The position numbers were made by a program, and so were the translations under genes. Shown piece by piece: positions 1-13,723 of a DNA stretch of 64,000 bases. The DNA comes from Dallia pectoralis. Its lineage: Eukaryota > Chordata > Actinopteri > Esociformes > Umbridae. Where the stretch lies: the NCBI GenBank assembly GCA_029465975.1, contig CM055739.1:9107065-9171064 (forward strand), in the 5' to 3' direction. Below the pieces are notes generated by a model that saw only the letters and a list, made by a program, of their open reading frames with translations, searched no databases and was not told the DNA's origin. Each line of letters opens with the position of its first letter. Within the stretch, counting starts at the first letter, position 1.

Positions 1-598
1 AACTAAAACAATGCGAAGCAAAGTGGAAAACAAACTAGCGAACTTACCTACTGATTACCCAAATCAGACTGGTGTGCATATTCAAAATAAACCTAACTAG
101 CGAACTAAACAGTGGCCAACTAAAACAAACGCGGAGTGAGGACCTAGTGTACTCAACTCGTTACAATAGTGCAATTATGGTAAATAGTGAAAGACAAATC
201 TAGCAGTGAATGGATGGAGCAAGATTCAAAGGACGGATGAATGAATAATTGTATGGATGTTTGTATAAGAGCTTGGATAAATGTATGGATGAATGAATAA
301 ATGTGTGGATGAATGAATAAATGTATGGATGGTTGTACAAGAGCTTGGATAAATTAATGGATTACTGAATTAACTCACAGGGTTGGAATGCAAGACGGTG
401 AAAAAGTCCGGGCTGGTTAGGAACTTGGCGCTTGGAGACTGGAGGAGCAGACTGAGGCGAGAACGAGAGCTAGCTGGAGTCACCACACCATCACGACGAT
501 ATTCTGGAACACGCACACACACATTGATTCTCTAGTTTCCACAAGCTCTCCTGTCCTAATGGAAACGAATGTAAACCAGCCAAATATTCTCCGGTTAC
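1..598. other. hecw2 intron, partial
   Basis: No coding sequence was recognised here. It lies downstream of the last hecw2 exon visible in the window. Positions 227-345 hold an irregular repeat of a GGATGAATGAATAAAT-type motif. The rest is unique AT-rich sequence. Confidence 0.6.
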
Positions 599-3500
599 CA
601 GGGACAACGTGTTGCATGGCGTCCGTCTCATCAGTGGGAACGTCAGCCGGGGGGGTGGGCTCATCTGCCCCTCTCTCATTGGTCATTGTCCTGCGTATGC
701 TCTGATACCTGTGGGGACAACATACGTCTTATCCTCCACGCACACATGTGTGTGTGTGTGTGTGTGGTTCTCTCTGCGTGTGTCGCTCAACACATTGGTT
801 TGGTTTGGACCTGCGGTTGAGCTGCTCCATCTGCTGTATGCTGTTGGACCTCTGCAGGACCTGTGGCGCCGGTGGGGCGGTGGGCCGTTGCCAGGTGGTG
901 GTTCGGTTCACGTGGTCCACATAGAAGATACGACCGTGACTGTCAATGCGGGCCTCCCAGTCTGGAACACACACAGCAGAGTTAACACACACACACCTGG
1001 CAGCGTTAACACACACACACACGCAGGGTTAACACACACACACGGCAGAGTTAACACACACACACACGGCAGAGTTAACACACACACACACGGCAGAGTT
1101 AACACACACACACACGGCAGAGTTAACACACACACGGCAGAGTTAACACACACGGCAGAGTTAACACACACGGCAGAGTTAACACACACACGGCAGAGTT
1201 AACACACACACACGGCAGAGTTAACACACACACACGGCAGAGTTAACACACACTCACACAGCAGCATTAACAAACACACGGCAGCGTTAACACACACACA
1301 CACACACACGGCAGCGTTAACACACACACACGGCAGCGTTAACACACACACACACAACACAACTAAAATACATAACACACATAGAGATATGACTGTGTAT
1401 TTATCTATACACACAGCACAACCAATATGACAACGTATGCCATAAAAACCTCCCCTCAGATACCCTCAAAAATCTGAAAGAGTCCATTTGGGGGTTATAT
1501 GCTAGTACAAATTTGATCATTTCCATCCTAAATGACTCTGGGTTTCACATTTTGTTTGGTTCCTTTTAAACACACTACTCACTTGGTGGGAGTGGCTCAT
1601 CTATTCTCTGGTAGCGGCCGATGTCGTGACGGACAGAAGGCAGAGAGCCGACCGATTGGTGGCCGTTGACCTGATTTGTGACCCCTATACGCACGATGAG
1701 GACAGAAAAAAGAAAAAGCTTAAAATCACACTGTGAGCCTAGACACCAAACACACAGACACAGAGTCACAAACACACACACACACACATACAAACCCAAC
1801 CAAAGTTAATGAACTCTATTCTTTTACATTCTATAATTCGCCCCTCCCCCTCAATACGTCACCTCACGCCAAACATTTCAAACTGGTTTGTGAGGCACCT
1901 CAGTGGACCACGTGAAATCATTAGAAATTATATTATATTAACATATAAAATAAAAACATGGATAATAATTATCTCTATAAAGCCTTATTACAAACAGACA
2001 TCTCTACGGTTGGATCAGCAGAGCTAAAGACTGGAGCTACATTCTGCGCCTCCTCTTAGTCAAACATATCCCCGAAAACAACACTGTCAGTCTCACCTGC
2101 CTCTCCTCCCTCCTCAGAGTCACCCAGACGGGCCTCAGAAGGCCGCGCCCCCTCCTCCAAAGACATGCCCCCGGACGCCTGCATACTCCGCCTCCTCTGC
2201 CAGATCTCGCTGTCCTCTTCCTCCCCATTGGACGGGTCGGCAGTCGTCGCAGCGATGACGTCAGAGTTCCCGCCTCCCTGTTCTCCTGCGTCAGCTGGTG
2301 TGACAGCTGTGACGGCACTTGCTCCCTCGCTGGATAACTCCGCTGCTTCCTCCTCTGCTTTAGGTGCAACATGGTCATCATTTTCTCCATTCTGAAAGTA
2401 ATGCAGTAGAGCATCATTCAGCGGCAATATAATGACTATTAATAAAACAACAGTGTTGTTTTGGTACGTAGCGTCCATCCCTAAAACACATCTGAAGCAG
2501 AAACCCTAAAATACATGGGATAGAAGTTTCTGTTAGAAGGTCTCCATCACTCACCTGAACAGTGAATGTCTTCAGAACAGCAGGCAGTGAGTTCCTGTGG
2601 TGCCCCTGGACTGCTGTAGCCCCTGAGCTTTTAGGCAACTGGCTGCCCCCTGCAACCATCTCCTCTGACACATCCTGCACAGACGCTCCAGACTCAGGGA
2701 TTGGAGATAGCGGGTCACCAGCTCTGGCACCAGACACAACCACAGATCCAGGCTTGGTCTCAGCCACAACCCGTGCACCCGTTTCAGACCCAACCCGAGT
2801 CCCCTGTTCTCCGCTCCCCTCTCCTCTTCTCACCCGTTCCCCGTCTGTCCGCTGGCCCTGCTCGGATGACGCAGCTTGCTTGCCGGTTCCTTGCACACCA
2901 TTGGCCAGTTGCAGCGAGGGCTTCCTGTCAGGTGGTGGGTGGTCCCTTGGTTGCCCCGCCTCCTCGTCCTCATCAGAGTCTATATGCAACATGGCGCTGA
3001 GCCGTGTGTCTGTGGGGAAGCTGGACCTCAGCTTTGGCGAAGCAGCACCTAGCGGACGTTCTCCGGGGCCCTTTGGGGCTTCAATAACATCCAGGTAGTC
3101 GTTGAGGGACAACTGCCGTTGGTTGTGGCTCCCTGGGACAGCCAATCCTAGTTAGGGAAATTCACATTAGATACACCCCTATTGTCTTTGTGTTCACAGA
3201 AATGTACCACAGACGTTTACATTAGATACACCCCTATTATCTTTGTGTTCACAGAAATGTACCACAGAGGTTTACATTAGATACACCCCTATTGTCTTTG
3301 TGTTCACAGAAATGTTCCACAGAGGTTTACATTAGATACACCCCTATTGTCTTTGTGTTCACAGAAATGTTCCACAGAGGTTTACATTAGATACACCCCT
3401 ATTGTCTTTGTGTTCACAGAAATGTTCCACAGAGGTTTACATTAGATACACCCCTATTGTCTTTGTGTTCACAGAAATGTTCCACAGAGGTTAACATTAG

Positions 3501-6064
3501 ATACACTCCTATTGTCTTTGTGTTCACAGAAATGTTCCACAGAGGTTTACATTAGATACACCCCTATTGTCTTTGTGTTCACAGAAATGTTCCACATAAG
3601 TAAACAATATGACAGTTAAATGTAGAATTGAAACAGTATGACAGTTGTTGTCCTAAGTAAGTCAGTTGGGAGAACATAATACCATAATGAAAAGATAGCG
3701 AGCTTGACTAGTGTTTAGATCAAACGACCTGCTGAATGTCATCTACTATTTCACATATGGTACAGACAGACTCATGACAACAACCCAGCTTTAGGACCTC
3801 TACCGTGGGCGTCCAGCTCGCCCTCCGTCCACTCTGTGTCCCTCCATACGTCCTCCTCCCTCTCTACACGGTTCTCCAGGTTGTTCAGGGACGTGTCAGA
3901 GCCAGTCGGGGAAGGGCCTCTGGCCCTGGAGGAACCCGGGGGTATGTCCTCATCATCAGAGGGACTCCCAGGGTCCCCGTTCACTGACGAACCCAGGATG
4001 GAGCCCATGGCATCGGGAGAACCTTCGTCAGAGAGGAGGGGGAAGAGGCGTAAGCAGGATGCAGAGCTTTAAAAGATGATTTCACTTCTCTGTTTCCATC
4101 CCTTTAAAGGGGAAACAACATTGTAATAACTAAAATACCCCTCTAATAAAAATGAGACTGTGGCAAAGTGGTAACTGTCCCCTATCCAAACATTCCAACT
4201 GTTTCTGACACCTTCAACTGTTTGCTCTTGATGAATGGTTGTCATGGAGAAACGCATTCCAACACATGCAATCAGATCAATACAATCTTCTATTTTGCAA
4301 ATGCTAATGTGCTTTAGTCTATCTCTTGCCCTTACCATCCTGTCCAGAGGTCAGGTCCACTCTGAACTGCAGCTGGCCACTCACATGGTCCGTGGGCAGA
4401 CGACGGCATAGGCTGTAACTTAGCGGCAGGTCCCTTCCGTCGTGAGGTCATAGGTCACATATTACAATCAGTTGTCATTTAAACGGATACAATATTTACT
4501 ATTGACAACATAAGTGCTGAGGTTGGGCATTCTGGACCATGTTTACAGTAGGTGGGTTCCAGATTGCAGACCTGACTAAAACCAAGGCAAAGCAACTAGC
4601 TCTGGGTCAAAGGTCATAGGCAGTCTGGCAGTGTGAGGGACATGATTCCTGAACCCATACATGATCATGCAAGCCATTAATGACTGACATTTATTTTTTT
4701 AAATAAAACTGGAATTTGGGTGTGTGACGTACTCTGGGTTAGGCCTGTCCAGCAGCCTCTGCACTGGAATGGTCAGCTGACCCAGGAAACGCTTGATGAT
4801 TGGCCGGCTTTTAGAAAACTTATCCTTCACCTCGATTTCCAAGACATCTGTCATCAGAGCCACAAACGTGTACTTCTATCAGAGATGGAGAGAGAAAGAG
4901 TGAGGGAAGGAGAGAAGGATAGAGATGGAAGGAAGGAGAGAGGGAGAGAGGAGGAAGGAAAGGAGGTGATTAAGATGATTATTTACAGAACTTTTATCAG
5001 AACCGTACACTGAATGACAGAGTGTGTGTAAATATGCGTGCAGGTGTGTGTGTAGCACCTCTCCGTGCCAGACAGGGTTGGTGGTGTTGGAGATGATGGC
5101 GGAGCGTCTCTCTTGTCCGTGGTGTGTGAAGGTGGGGAAGCCACTCCTCTTCCCAGGATGGATGGACATCTTCAGATAGGGGTCCGGGTTGAAAAACATT
5201 CCCTTCTTAAGACCCAACGCATGGATATCTACACAGAGACAAATCAGCAATACTGTAACTACAGAGTAAATGTACTTCATAACACCATAGCATGGTCATA
5301 ATAATATGAACAGCTAGCAGGTGAAAAGGTGAAAAGTGAATGAATCATCATGAGCAGTAACACATTCCCGCCACAGGATGGCAGTGCAGATCACACCAGA
5401 CCAGTGTTGATCATTGTGTCACTAAGCAGCAGCAACAACAACTCACCTGACAATGTAAAGCTGACAAGCTTCCGACAGTTTTCTGTGGCTGACTGGTTCT
5501 CAGCTTGACCCTCAGCTCCAACCTGGAAAAGAAACAGGCCACCATTTACAGGAGAGTAAATTAAAAAAAATGGTAATACAGGACGGCAAGAGAGTTAGAG
5601 GATGCTGAGATTTATACAGGAAGGCCGGATTGATACAGGAATAACTCTTATCCAAAGGTATATCGGCCATAGACCACACATCTTTGTCTCAAATTGCCTA
5701 AAAATACCATAATAATTTATAAAAAATTCTATATACAGTATAATATACCACCATAACCCCATCCACGCTTTAATACACTCTAATACAGTGTGTGAATCCA
5801 TGGAGACGAATACGAGGCATATGTTGGTTGGAGGGATACAGTAGGGTTGAAGTGAGAGATATTTCGTGCACATCAGATGGACCCGGGCATCTGGTAAATG
5901 AGTCTGATCCTGTCATAAAACCAACATGGCTGCCGGCCAGACGCTCATGTCCGATTGGAGGATTACTACTCGGAGTTTCATACCAAATTAATTTGTGCCA
6001 GCTGGTATTACTGAACTCAAGACGTGACAGGGAGGGATAGAGAGGTGGTGAAGGATGGAAACAG

Positions 6065-6110
<46 letters not shown>

Positions 6111-9100
6111 GGTTGGGGGGAAGAGGTTGATGGAGGAAATGCCCAGCTGTTTCCAGCCAAAATTAACTGGTCGTCCATATTAAACCTGCCTGTCACAGGA
6201 GCTGCTGCCACTAAAGTTATGGGAGTCTTTACTCCTCTGAATGCCAGCACACATGATACTCTCTGTAGAGCAGCCAGCATATAATACGCACACACACGCA
6301 CGCACACACACAAATACGCACACGCACAGTACTCACAGGGATACCGGGGTTCTTCACTGTGATGCATGGGGTAGTTGCTCTCAGGGCTCCACTGACACCA
6401 TGGTAGTACTTAAAGCAGATCTTAGTCTCAGCTGACGGGACACAAACAATTATCAGCTAATCAGTTAACTGAGAACATCACACACTAACACACACCTCAC
6501 ATCACACACTAACACACACCTCACTACCCCACATCACAGACTAACACACACCTCACTACCCCACATCACACACTAACACACACCCCACTACCTCACATCA
6601 CACACTAACACACACCTCACTACCCCACATCACAGACTAACACACACCTCACTACCCCACATCACACACTAACACACACCTCACATCACACACTAACACA
6701 CACCTCACTACCCCACATCACACACTAACACACACCCCACTACCCCACATCACACACTAACACACACCTCACATCACACACTAACACACACCTCACTACC
6801 CCACATCACACACTAACACACACCCCACTACCTCACATCACACACTAACACACACCCCACTACCCCACATCACACACTAACACACACCTCACATCACACA
6901 CTAACACACACCTCACTACCCCACATCACACACTAACACACACCTCACTACCCCACATTACACACTAACACACACCGCACTACCCCACACTAACACACAC
7001 CTCACTACCCCACATCACACACTAACACACACCTCACTACCTCACATCACACACTAACACACACCTCACTACCCAACATCACACACTAACACACACCTCA
7101 CTACCCCACATCACACACACCTCACACCCCACATCACACACTAACACACACCTCACTACCCCACATCACACACTAACACACCTCACTACACCACACCAAC
7201 ACCTCACATCACACACTAACACAGACCGTACTAACAGACATCCCACACACCTCACATCACACACTAACACACACCTCACTACCCCACATCACACACTAAC
7301 ACACACCTCACTACCCCACATCACACACTAACACACACCTCACATCACACACTAACACACACCTCAATACCCCACATCACACACTAACACACACCCCACT
7401 ACCCCACATCACACACTAACACACACCTCACTACCCCACATCACACACTAACACACACCCCACTACCCCACATCACACACTAACACACACCTCACATCAC
7501 ACACTAACACACACCTCACTACCCCACATCACACACTAACACACACCTCACTACCCCACATCACACACTAACACACACCGCACTACCCCACACTAACACC
7601 CACCTCACTACCCCACATCACACACTAACACACACCTCACTACCCAACATTACACACTAACACACACCTCACTACCCAACATTACACACTAACACACACC
7701 TCACTACCCAACATCACACACTAACACACACCTCACTACCCCACATCACACACACCTCACTACCCCACATCACACACTAACACACACCTCACTACCCCAC
7801 ATCACACACTAACACACCTCACTACACCACACCAACACCTCACATCACACACTAACACAGACCGTACTAACAGACATCCCACACACCTCACATCACACAC
7901 TAACACACACCTCACTACCCCACATCACACACTAACACACACCTCACTACCCAACATCACACACCTCACTATCCCACATCACACACACCTCACTACCCCA
8001 CATCACACACTAACACACACCTCACTACCCCACATCACACACTAACACACCTCACTACACCACACCACACCAACACCACACAATAACACAGACCGTACTA
8101 ACAGACACCCCACACTAACACACACTACATACATCCCCGTACTAGAGAACACTACTCACGCTCCATTAAGTAAGGTCCAGGGTCGAGGAGCCAGATGATC
8201 TGCCCTTTCTGGGTTCCGTTCACCCCGCGGTTCTTGGAGTCCCACACATTAGCAGGACAAGTCTCATCTGTGGGACACACAGTAACAACGCTGACACACC
8301 CAGTAACAACACTGACACACCCAGTAACAGCACTGACACACCCAGTAACAGCACTGACACACCCAGTAACAGCACTGACATCCAGTAACTAACAGCACTG
8401 ACACACCCAGTAACAGCACGGACACACCCAGTAACAGCACTGACATCCAGTAACTAACAGTACTGACACACCCAGTAACTAACGGCACTGACACTTGGAC
8501 TAACAGTACTGACACACCCAGTAACAGCACTGACACCCAGTAACTTAAAGTACTGACACACACAGAAACAGAACTGACACCTGGACTAACGGTACTGACA
8601 CACCCATTAACAGCACTGACACCTGGACTAACGGTGCTGACACACCCAGTAACAGCACTGACACCTGGACTAATGGTACTGACACACCCATTAACATCAT
8701 AAACCCCTGGGCTAACAGTACTGAGCCACATAGTATCAATAACACCGATACAACAGTACTGACACACACAGAAACAGCACCAATAGGACTACTGGTAGGA
8801 CTGCTGGTAGGACTGCTGGTAGGACTGCTGGTAGGACTGCTGGTAGGACTGCTGGTAGGACTGCTGGAAGGACTGTTAATAGGACAGCTAGTAGGACTGC
8901 TGGTAGGACTGCTGGTAGGACTGTTAATAGGACAGCTGGTAGGACTGCTGGTAGGACTGTTAATAGGACAGCTGGTAGGACTGCTGGAAGGACTGTTAAT
9001 AGGACAGCTAATAGGACTGCTGGTAGGACTGCTGGTAGGACTGTTAATAGGACAGCTGGTAGGACTGCTGGTAGGACTGCTGGTAGGACTGCTGTTCCAC

Positions 9101-12100
9101 AGAGGACAATGTAGCTCAATTTGTTATGGTCTCTATACTTTTTGCTGGCAATAGGATGAAACGGACATGTTGACGTCACTGTGTGACACTGAACTTAACC
9201 TAGCTCTAATGCCAAAACCTAAAATAGAACAGCTAAACCTTAAAGTAACCCTGTTCTAACATTACCATCATGTTTTCATGATTTATGTCAGTCACATTCA
9301 GTCACATTTTACTATCGGTTCTACTTCTGTTCCTAATACGCTCTGAGAAACAAAATGGCAACTACAAGACCGCTAGCTGGGAGACAAAACAAAACCTCCT
9401 TAAAACCTGCAATGTGGTCATTAAATAATTCAAAGCCCACATCTTTACCCCTACACACACAGACCTAGAGTTTACACACACACACCTGGATCTAACACAC
9501 ACACACACAGACACACATATACCTGGATCTAACACACACACACACATATAACTGGATCGAACACACACACACACACATATAACTGGATCTAACACACACA
9601 CACACACACATATAACTGGATCTAACACACACACACATAAACCTGGATCTAACACACACACACACATATAACTGGATCTAACACACACACATAAACCTGG
9701 ATCTAACACACACATACACATATAACTGGATCTAACACACACACACACACATATAACTGGATCTAACACACACATACACATATAACTGGATCTAACACAC
9801 ACACACACACATATAACTGGATCTAACACACACACACACATATAACTGGATCTAACACACACACACACACATATACCTGGATCTAACGCACACACATAAA
9901 CCTGGATCTAACACACACCCACACATATAACTGGATCTAACACACACACACACACACATAAACCTGGATCTAACACACACACACACATATAACTGAATCT
10001 AACACACACACACACATATAACTGGATCTAACACACACACACACACACACATAAACCTGGATCTAACACACACACACACACATATAACTGGATCTAACAC
10101 ACACACACACACATATAACTGGATCTACACACACACACACACACATATAACTGGATCTAACACACACACACACATATAACTGGATCTAACACACACACAC
10201 ACATATAACTGAATCTAACACACACACACACACACATATAACTGGATCTAACACACACACACATATAACTGGATCTAACACACACACACACATATACCTG
10301 GATCTAACACACACACACACACATATACCTGGATCTAACACACACACATAAACCTGGATCTAACACACACACACACACATATAACTGAATCTAACACACA
10401 CACACACATATAACTGAATCTAACACACACCCACACATATAACTGAATCTAACACACACACACACATATAACTGGATCTAACACACACACACACATATAA
10501 CTGAATCTAACACACACACACACATAAACCTGGATCTAACACACACACACACACATATAACTGGATCTAACACACACACACACACATATAACTGAATCTA
10601 ACACACACACACACATATAACTGAATCTAACACACACACACACATATAACTGAATCTAACACACACACACACACACATATAACTGGATCTAACACACACA
10701 CACACATATAACTGAATCTAACACACACACACACACATATAACTGAATCTAACACACACACACACACATAAACCTGGATCTAACACACACACACACACAC
10801 ACACACATATAACTGGATCTAACACACACACACACACACACATATAACTGAATCTAACACACACCCACACATATAACTGAATCTAACACACACCCACACA
10901 TATAACTGAATCTAACACACACACACACACATATAACTGAATCTAACACACACACACACATATAACTGAATCTAACACACACACACACATATAACTGAAT
11001 CTAACACACACACACACACATATAACTGAATCTAACACACACCCACACATATAACTGAATCTAACACACACACACACATATAACTGGATCTAACACACAC
11101 ACACACACATATAACTGAATCTAACACACACACACACATATAACTGAATCTAACACACACACACACATATACCTGGATCTAACACACACACACACATATA
11201 ACTGAATCTAACACACACACACACACATAAACCTGGATCTAACACACACACACATATAACTGAATCTAACACACACACACACACATATAACTGGATCTAA
11301 CACACACACACACATATAACTGAATCTAACACACACACACATATAACTGAATCTAACACACACACACATATAACTGAATCTAACACACACACACATATAA
11401 CTGAATCTAACACACACACACACACATATAACTGAATCTAACACACACACACACACATAAACCTGGATCTAACACACACACACACATAAACCTGGATCTA
11501 ACACACACACACACACATAAACCTGGATCTAACGCACACACACACATACCAGAGATTCAGAGATCATCTGAATGGACAATCCAGGTAATAACGCAATTAG
11601 TCACTCTGGTCACCTGTCTCAAGCTGTTACCTAGCAACCAGGATATTTTCCTCAGAATCATCGATGGACAGGTGATGGAGGAGAGAAGAAGGGAAGAGAG
11701 AAAGGATGATGAGGAGAGATGAAGGATATAGAGTAGGAGTGATGGAGGATAGATGAAGGATATAGAGTAGGAGAGATGGAGGAGAGATGAAGGATATAGA
11801 GTAGGAGAGATGGAGGAGAGATGAAGGGTATAGAGTAGGAGAGATGGAGGAGAGATGAAGGATATAGAGTAGGAGAGATGGAGGAGAGATGAAGGGTATA
11901 GAGTAGGAGAGATGGAGGAGAGATGAAGGGTATAGAGTAGGAGTGATGGAGGAGAGATGAAGGGTATAGAGTAGGAGTGATGGAGGAGAGATGAAGGGTA
12001 TAGAGTAGGAGTGATGGAGGAGAGATGAAGGGTATAGAGTAGGAGTGATGGAGGAGAGATGAAGGATATAGAGTAGGAGAGATGGAGGATATAGAGTAGG

Positions 12101-13723
12101 AGTGATGAAGGATAGATGAAGGATATAGAGTAGGAGAGATGGAGGAGAGATGAAGGGTATAGAGTAGGAGAGATGGAGGAGAGATGAAGGATATAGAGTA
12201 GGAGAGATGGAGGAGAGATGAAGGGTATAGAGTAGGAGTGATGGAGGAGAGATGAAGGATATAGAGTAGGAGAGATGGAGGATAGATGAAGGGTATAGAG
12301 TAGGAGAGATGGAGGAGAGATGAAGGGTATAGAGTAGGAGAGATGAAGGGTATAGAGTAGGAGAGATGGAGGAGAGATGAAGGATATAGAGTAGGAGAGA
12401 TGGAGGAGAGATGAAGGGTATAGAGTAGGAGAGATGGAGGAGAGATGAAGGATATAGAGTAGGAGTGATGGAGGAGAGATGAAGGGTATAGAGTAGGAGA
12501 GATGGAGGAGAGATGAAGGATATAGAGTAGGAGTGATGGAGGAGAGATGGAGGGTATAGAGTAGGAGAGATGGAGGAGAGATGAAGGATATAGAGTAGGA
12601 GTGATGGAGGAGAGATGAAGGATATAGAGTAGGAGTGATGGAGGAGAGATGAAGGATATAGAGTAGGAGTGATGGAGGAGAGATGAAGGGTATAGAGTAG
12701 GAGTGATGGAGGAGAATAGAAAGAAAAACAAAGTGGGCGTTAGAGGGTGGAAGCAGGAAGAGAGACCGGACAAACCAGAGGTTCCAGTAATGGAAGTGAG
12801 ATGACTCTAGAGCGGGGGTGGATGGCACCGGGCCAAGCCCAGAATAATGCCTCTCTCTGGGTTACACCTCATGTCTCTCCCCACACACCGGTCAATACCT
12901 ACACACAGAGCCTGAATGGATCGTCTTTCACTGACCATGCGTCTATCAGGCTGTAAACTATACAGAGAGAGAGAGTGTCTATGTGCGTGTCACAATCAGA
13001 CTCCACTGATTAGGAGGAAATGATAATGAGAAAATAATCCTAACACCTGATCCTCTGCAACCACTCAGCATTATTGTCCTGGATGCAGTACAAGCGGAGA
13101 TCCAGTCGGTGTGACAACCCTTCAGTTTCCCCTAATACGAATACACTGCCAAAACATCATGACCACCTGCCTAATACGCAGTTATGGATTCGCGTGCTGC
13201 CAAAACAGCGAGGCATGTCCTGTGGTATCTGGCTCCAAGGTTAGCAGCAGATCCTTCAAGCATTTTTCGCTGAGAATCTGAAGCCCTGTGATCAAACCGG
13301 TAAAACCTGACCACATACCCAACCTCCCTGAACCCCCCCCCCCGTCTCACCAATGTGGTAGAGTCCGATCCAGTCTGTGGCATCCACTTCCTCCTTGATG
13401 TCCCAGTTAATGACCAGGTTTTGGCCCCGCCCCATAGTGAACTCGTACGTGGACGCCGTCAGCGACGACCTGGTCTCCGAGGTAACCAGGTCCGTGTCAC
13501 TATTGGCTCTCTGCAGTCCGCTGCTGTGACCTTCTCCTTGCCCTCCGACCCCTGACCTCTCACCAGATGACCTCTCACTACCATGACCCCTGGGGCCAAC
13601 CCCATCACCCCCGTGGGCCGAGAGAGAGCGCAGGTTTTCGGGGCTGATAGTGTAGCGCATGTGGGGGCTGCGCCTCCTCACCACCAGGAGGTGCTCACGA
13701 GCTGTGGTGGAGGTGGTGGTCAT
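599..13723 (-). CDS. hecw2: HECW2-type HECT E3 ubiquitin ligase, N-terminal part
   Basis: NEDD4-family E3 ubiquitin ligase, 5' coding part only. Coding exons in transcript order: 13351-13723, 8160-8267, 6337-6431, 5447-5522, 5059-5228, 4733-4875, 4336-4433, 3804-4022, 2555-3147, 2097-2391, 1583-1684, 811-961, 599-708; all phases agree, giving about 844 residues. The start (13723) gives MTTTSTTAREHLLVVRRR, matching the known HECW2 start. In order: HECW N-terminal domain (DLVTSETRSSL, WDIKEEVDATDWIGLYHI), C2 domain from about residue 210 (GLKKGMFFNPDPYLKMSI), an acidic poorly conserved linker (LNDYLDVIE, SPKLRSSFPTDTRL), and WW1 at about residue 752 (NWEARIDSHGRIFYVDHVNR). These fit HECW2 better than HECW1. 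The second WW and catalytic HECT domain lie off the left edge. The 811-961 exon uses a weak GTCCAA donor. Paralogue (a or b) cannot be told. Confidence 0.95.
964..1350. repeat. Minisatellite GGCAGAGTTAACACACAC, about 20-24 bp unit
   Basis: Variable-length tandem units of GGCAG(A/C)GTTAAC followed by CA runs, about 18 copies, in a hecw2 intron. The array starts directly at the 3' splice site of the WW-domain exon (exon edge 961). Each copy has an HpaI site (GTTAAC). Confidence 0.9.
3150..3600. repeat. 55-bp tandem repeat, about 8 copies
   Basis: The spacing of CTTTGTGTTCACAGAAATGT is 55 bp from about 3186 to 3570. The array sits in the hecw2 intron, about 15 bp from the 3' splice site of exon 2555-3147. 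Copies differ by single bases. Confidence 0.92.
3601..3803. other. Unique hecw2 intron sequence
   Basis: Ordinary AT-rich intron between the 55-bp array and exon 3804-4022. Nothing further seen. Confidence 0.5.
6068..6111. repeat. (GT)n microsatellite
   Basis: Uninterrupted GT dinucleotides in a hecw2 intron. Confidence 0.95.
6470..8140. repeat. Minisatellite, CACATCACACACTAACACAC core, about 33 bp
   Basis: A long array of a 33-bp unit (CACTAACACACACCTCACTA plus CCCCACATCA), mixed with shorter units lacking CACTACCCC and with higher-order duplications (for example 7200-7260 and 7840-7890 share TAACAGACATCCCACACACC). It fills almost the whole hecw2 intron between exons 6337-6431 and 8160-8267. 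Confidence 0.93.
8272..8770. repeat. Minisatellite CACACCCAGTAACAGCACTGA, about 21 bp
   Basis: About 20 imperfect copies, beginning inside the acceptor tract of hecw2 exon 8160-8267. Later copies switch to variants such as ACACCTGGACTAACGGTACTG. Confidence 0.9.
8785..9100. repeat. 12-bp repeat AGGACTGCTGGT
   Basis: About 25 copies of AGGACTGCTGGT, interspersed with AGGACTGTTAAT and AGGACAGCTGGT variants. In the same hecw2 intron, directly after the 21-bp array. Confidence 0.93.
9101..9460. other. Unique intron sequence between arrays
   Basis: No coding or RNA signature seen; hecw2 intron 1. Confidence 0.5.
9470..11555. repeat. Minisatellite CTGGATCTAACACACACACA, 25-37 bp units
   Basis: About 70 units of (C/A)(T/A)ACTG(G/A)ATCTAAC, then a CA run of variable length and ATATAA or ATAAAC. 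The 2-kb array lies in the large hecw2 intron. In the hecw2 transcript it would be UG-rich. Confidence 0.95.
11700..12714. repeat. 34-bp purine-rich minisatellite, about 30 copies
   Basis: The unit combines GATATAGAGTAGGAG, AGATGGAGG and AGAGATGAAG; the period is 34 bp (GATATA at 11725, then 11759). A GGATATA/GGGTATA variant alternates. Long open frames on the minus strand here are repeat artefacts, not genes. Confidence 0.95.
12715..13350. other. hecw2 intron flank
   Basis: Unique sequence between the 34-bp array and the start-codon exon. A C run at about 13331-13343 precedes the donor. No other feature seen. Confidence 0.5.

Noticed and set aside
2414..2554. Coding extension VSDGDLLTETSIP after hecw2 exon 2555-3147
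   Set aside because: A strong GTGAGT donor and the in-phase next exon at 2097-2391 show this is intron read-through.
8736..9179. VLPAVLPAVL repeat frame resembling a membrane protein
   Set aside because: Antisense translation of the 12-bp AGGACTGCTGGT repeat.
11557..12828. Minus-strand frames of 371 and 423 codons (LYPSSLLHHSYS repeats)
   Set aside because: Translation of the 34-bp purine-rich array in a hecw2 intron; no start context or homology.
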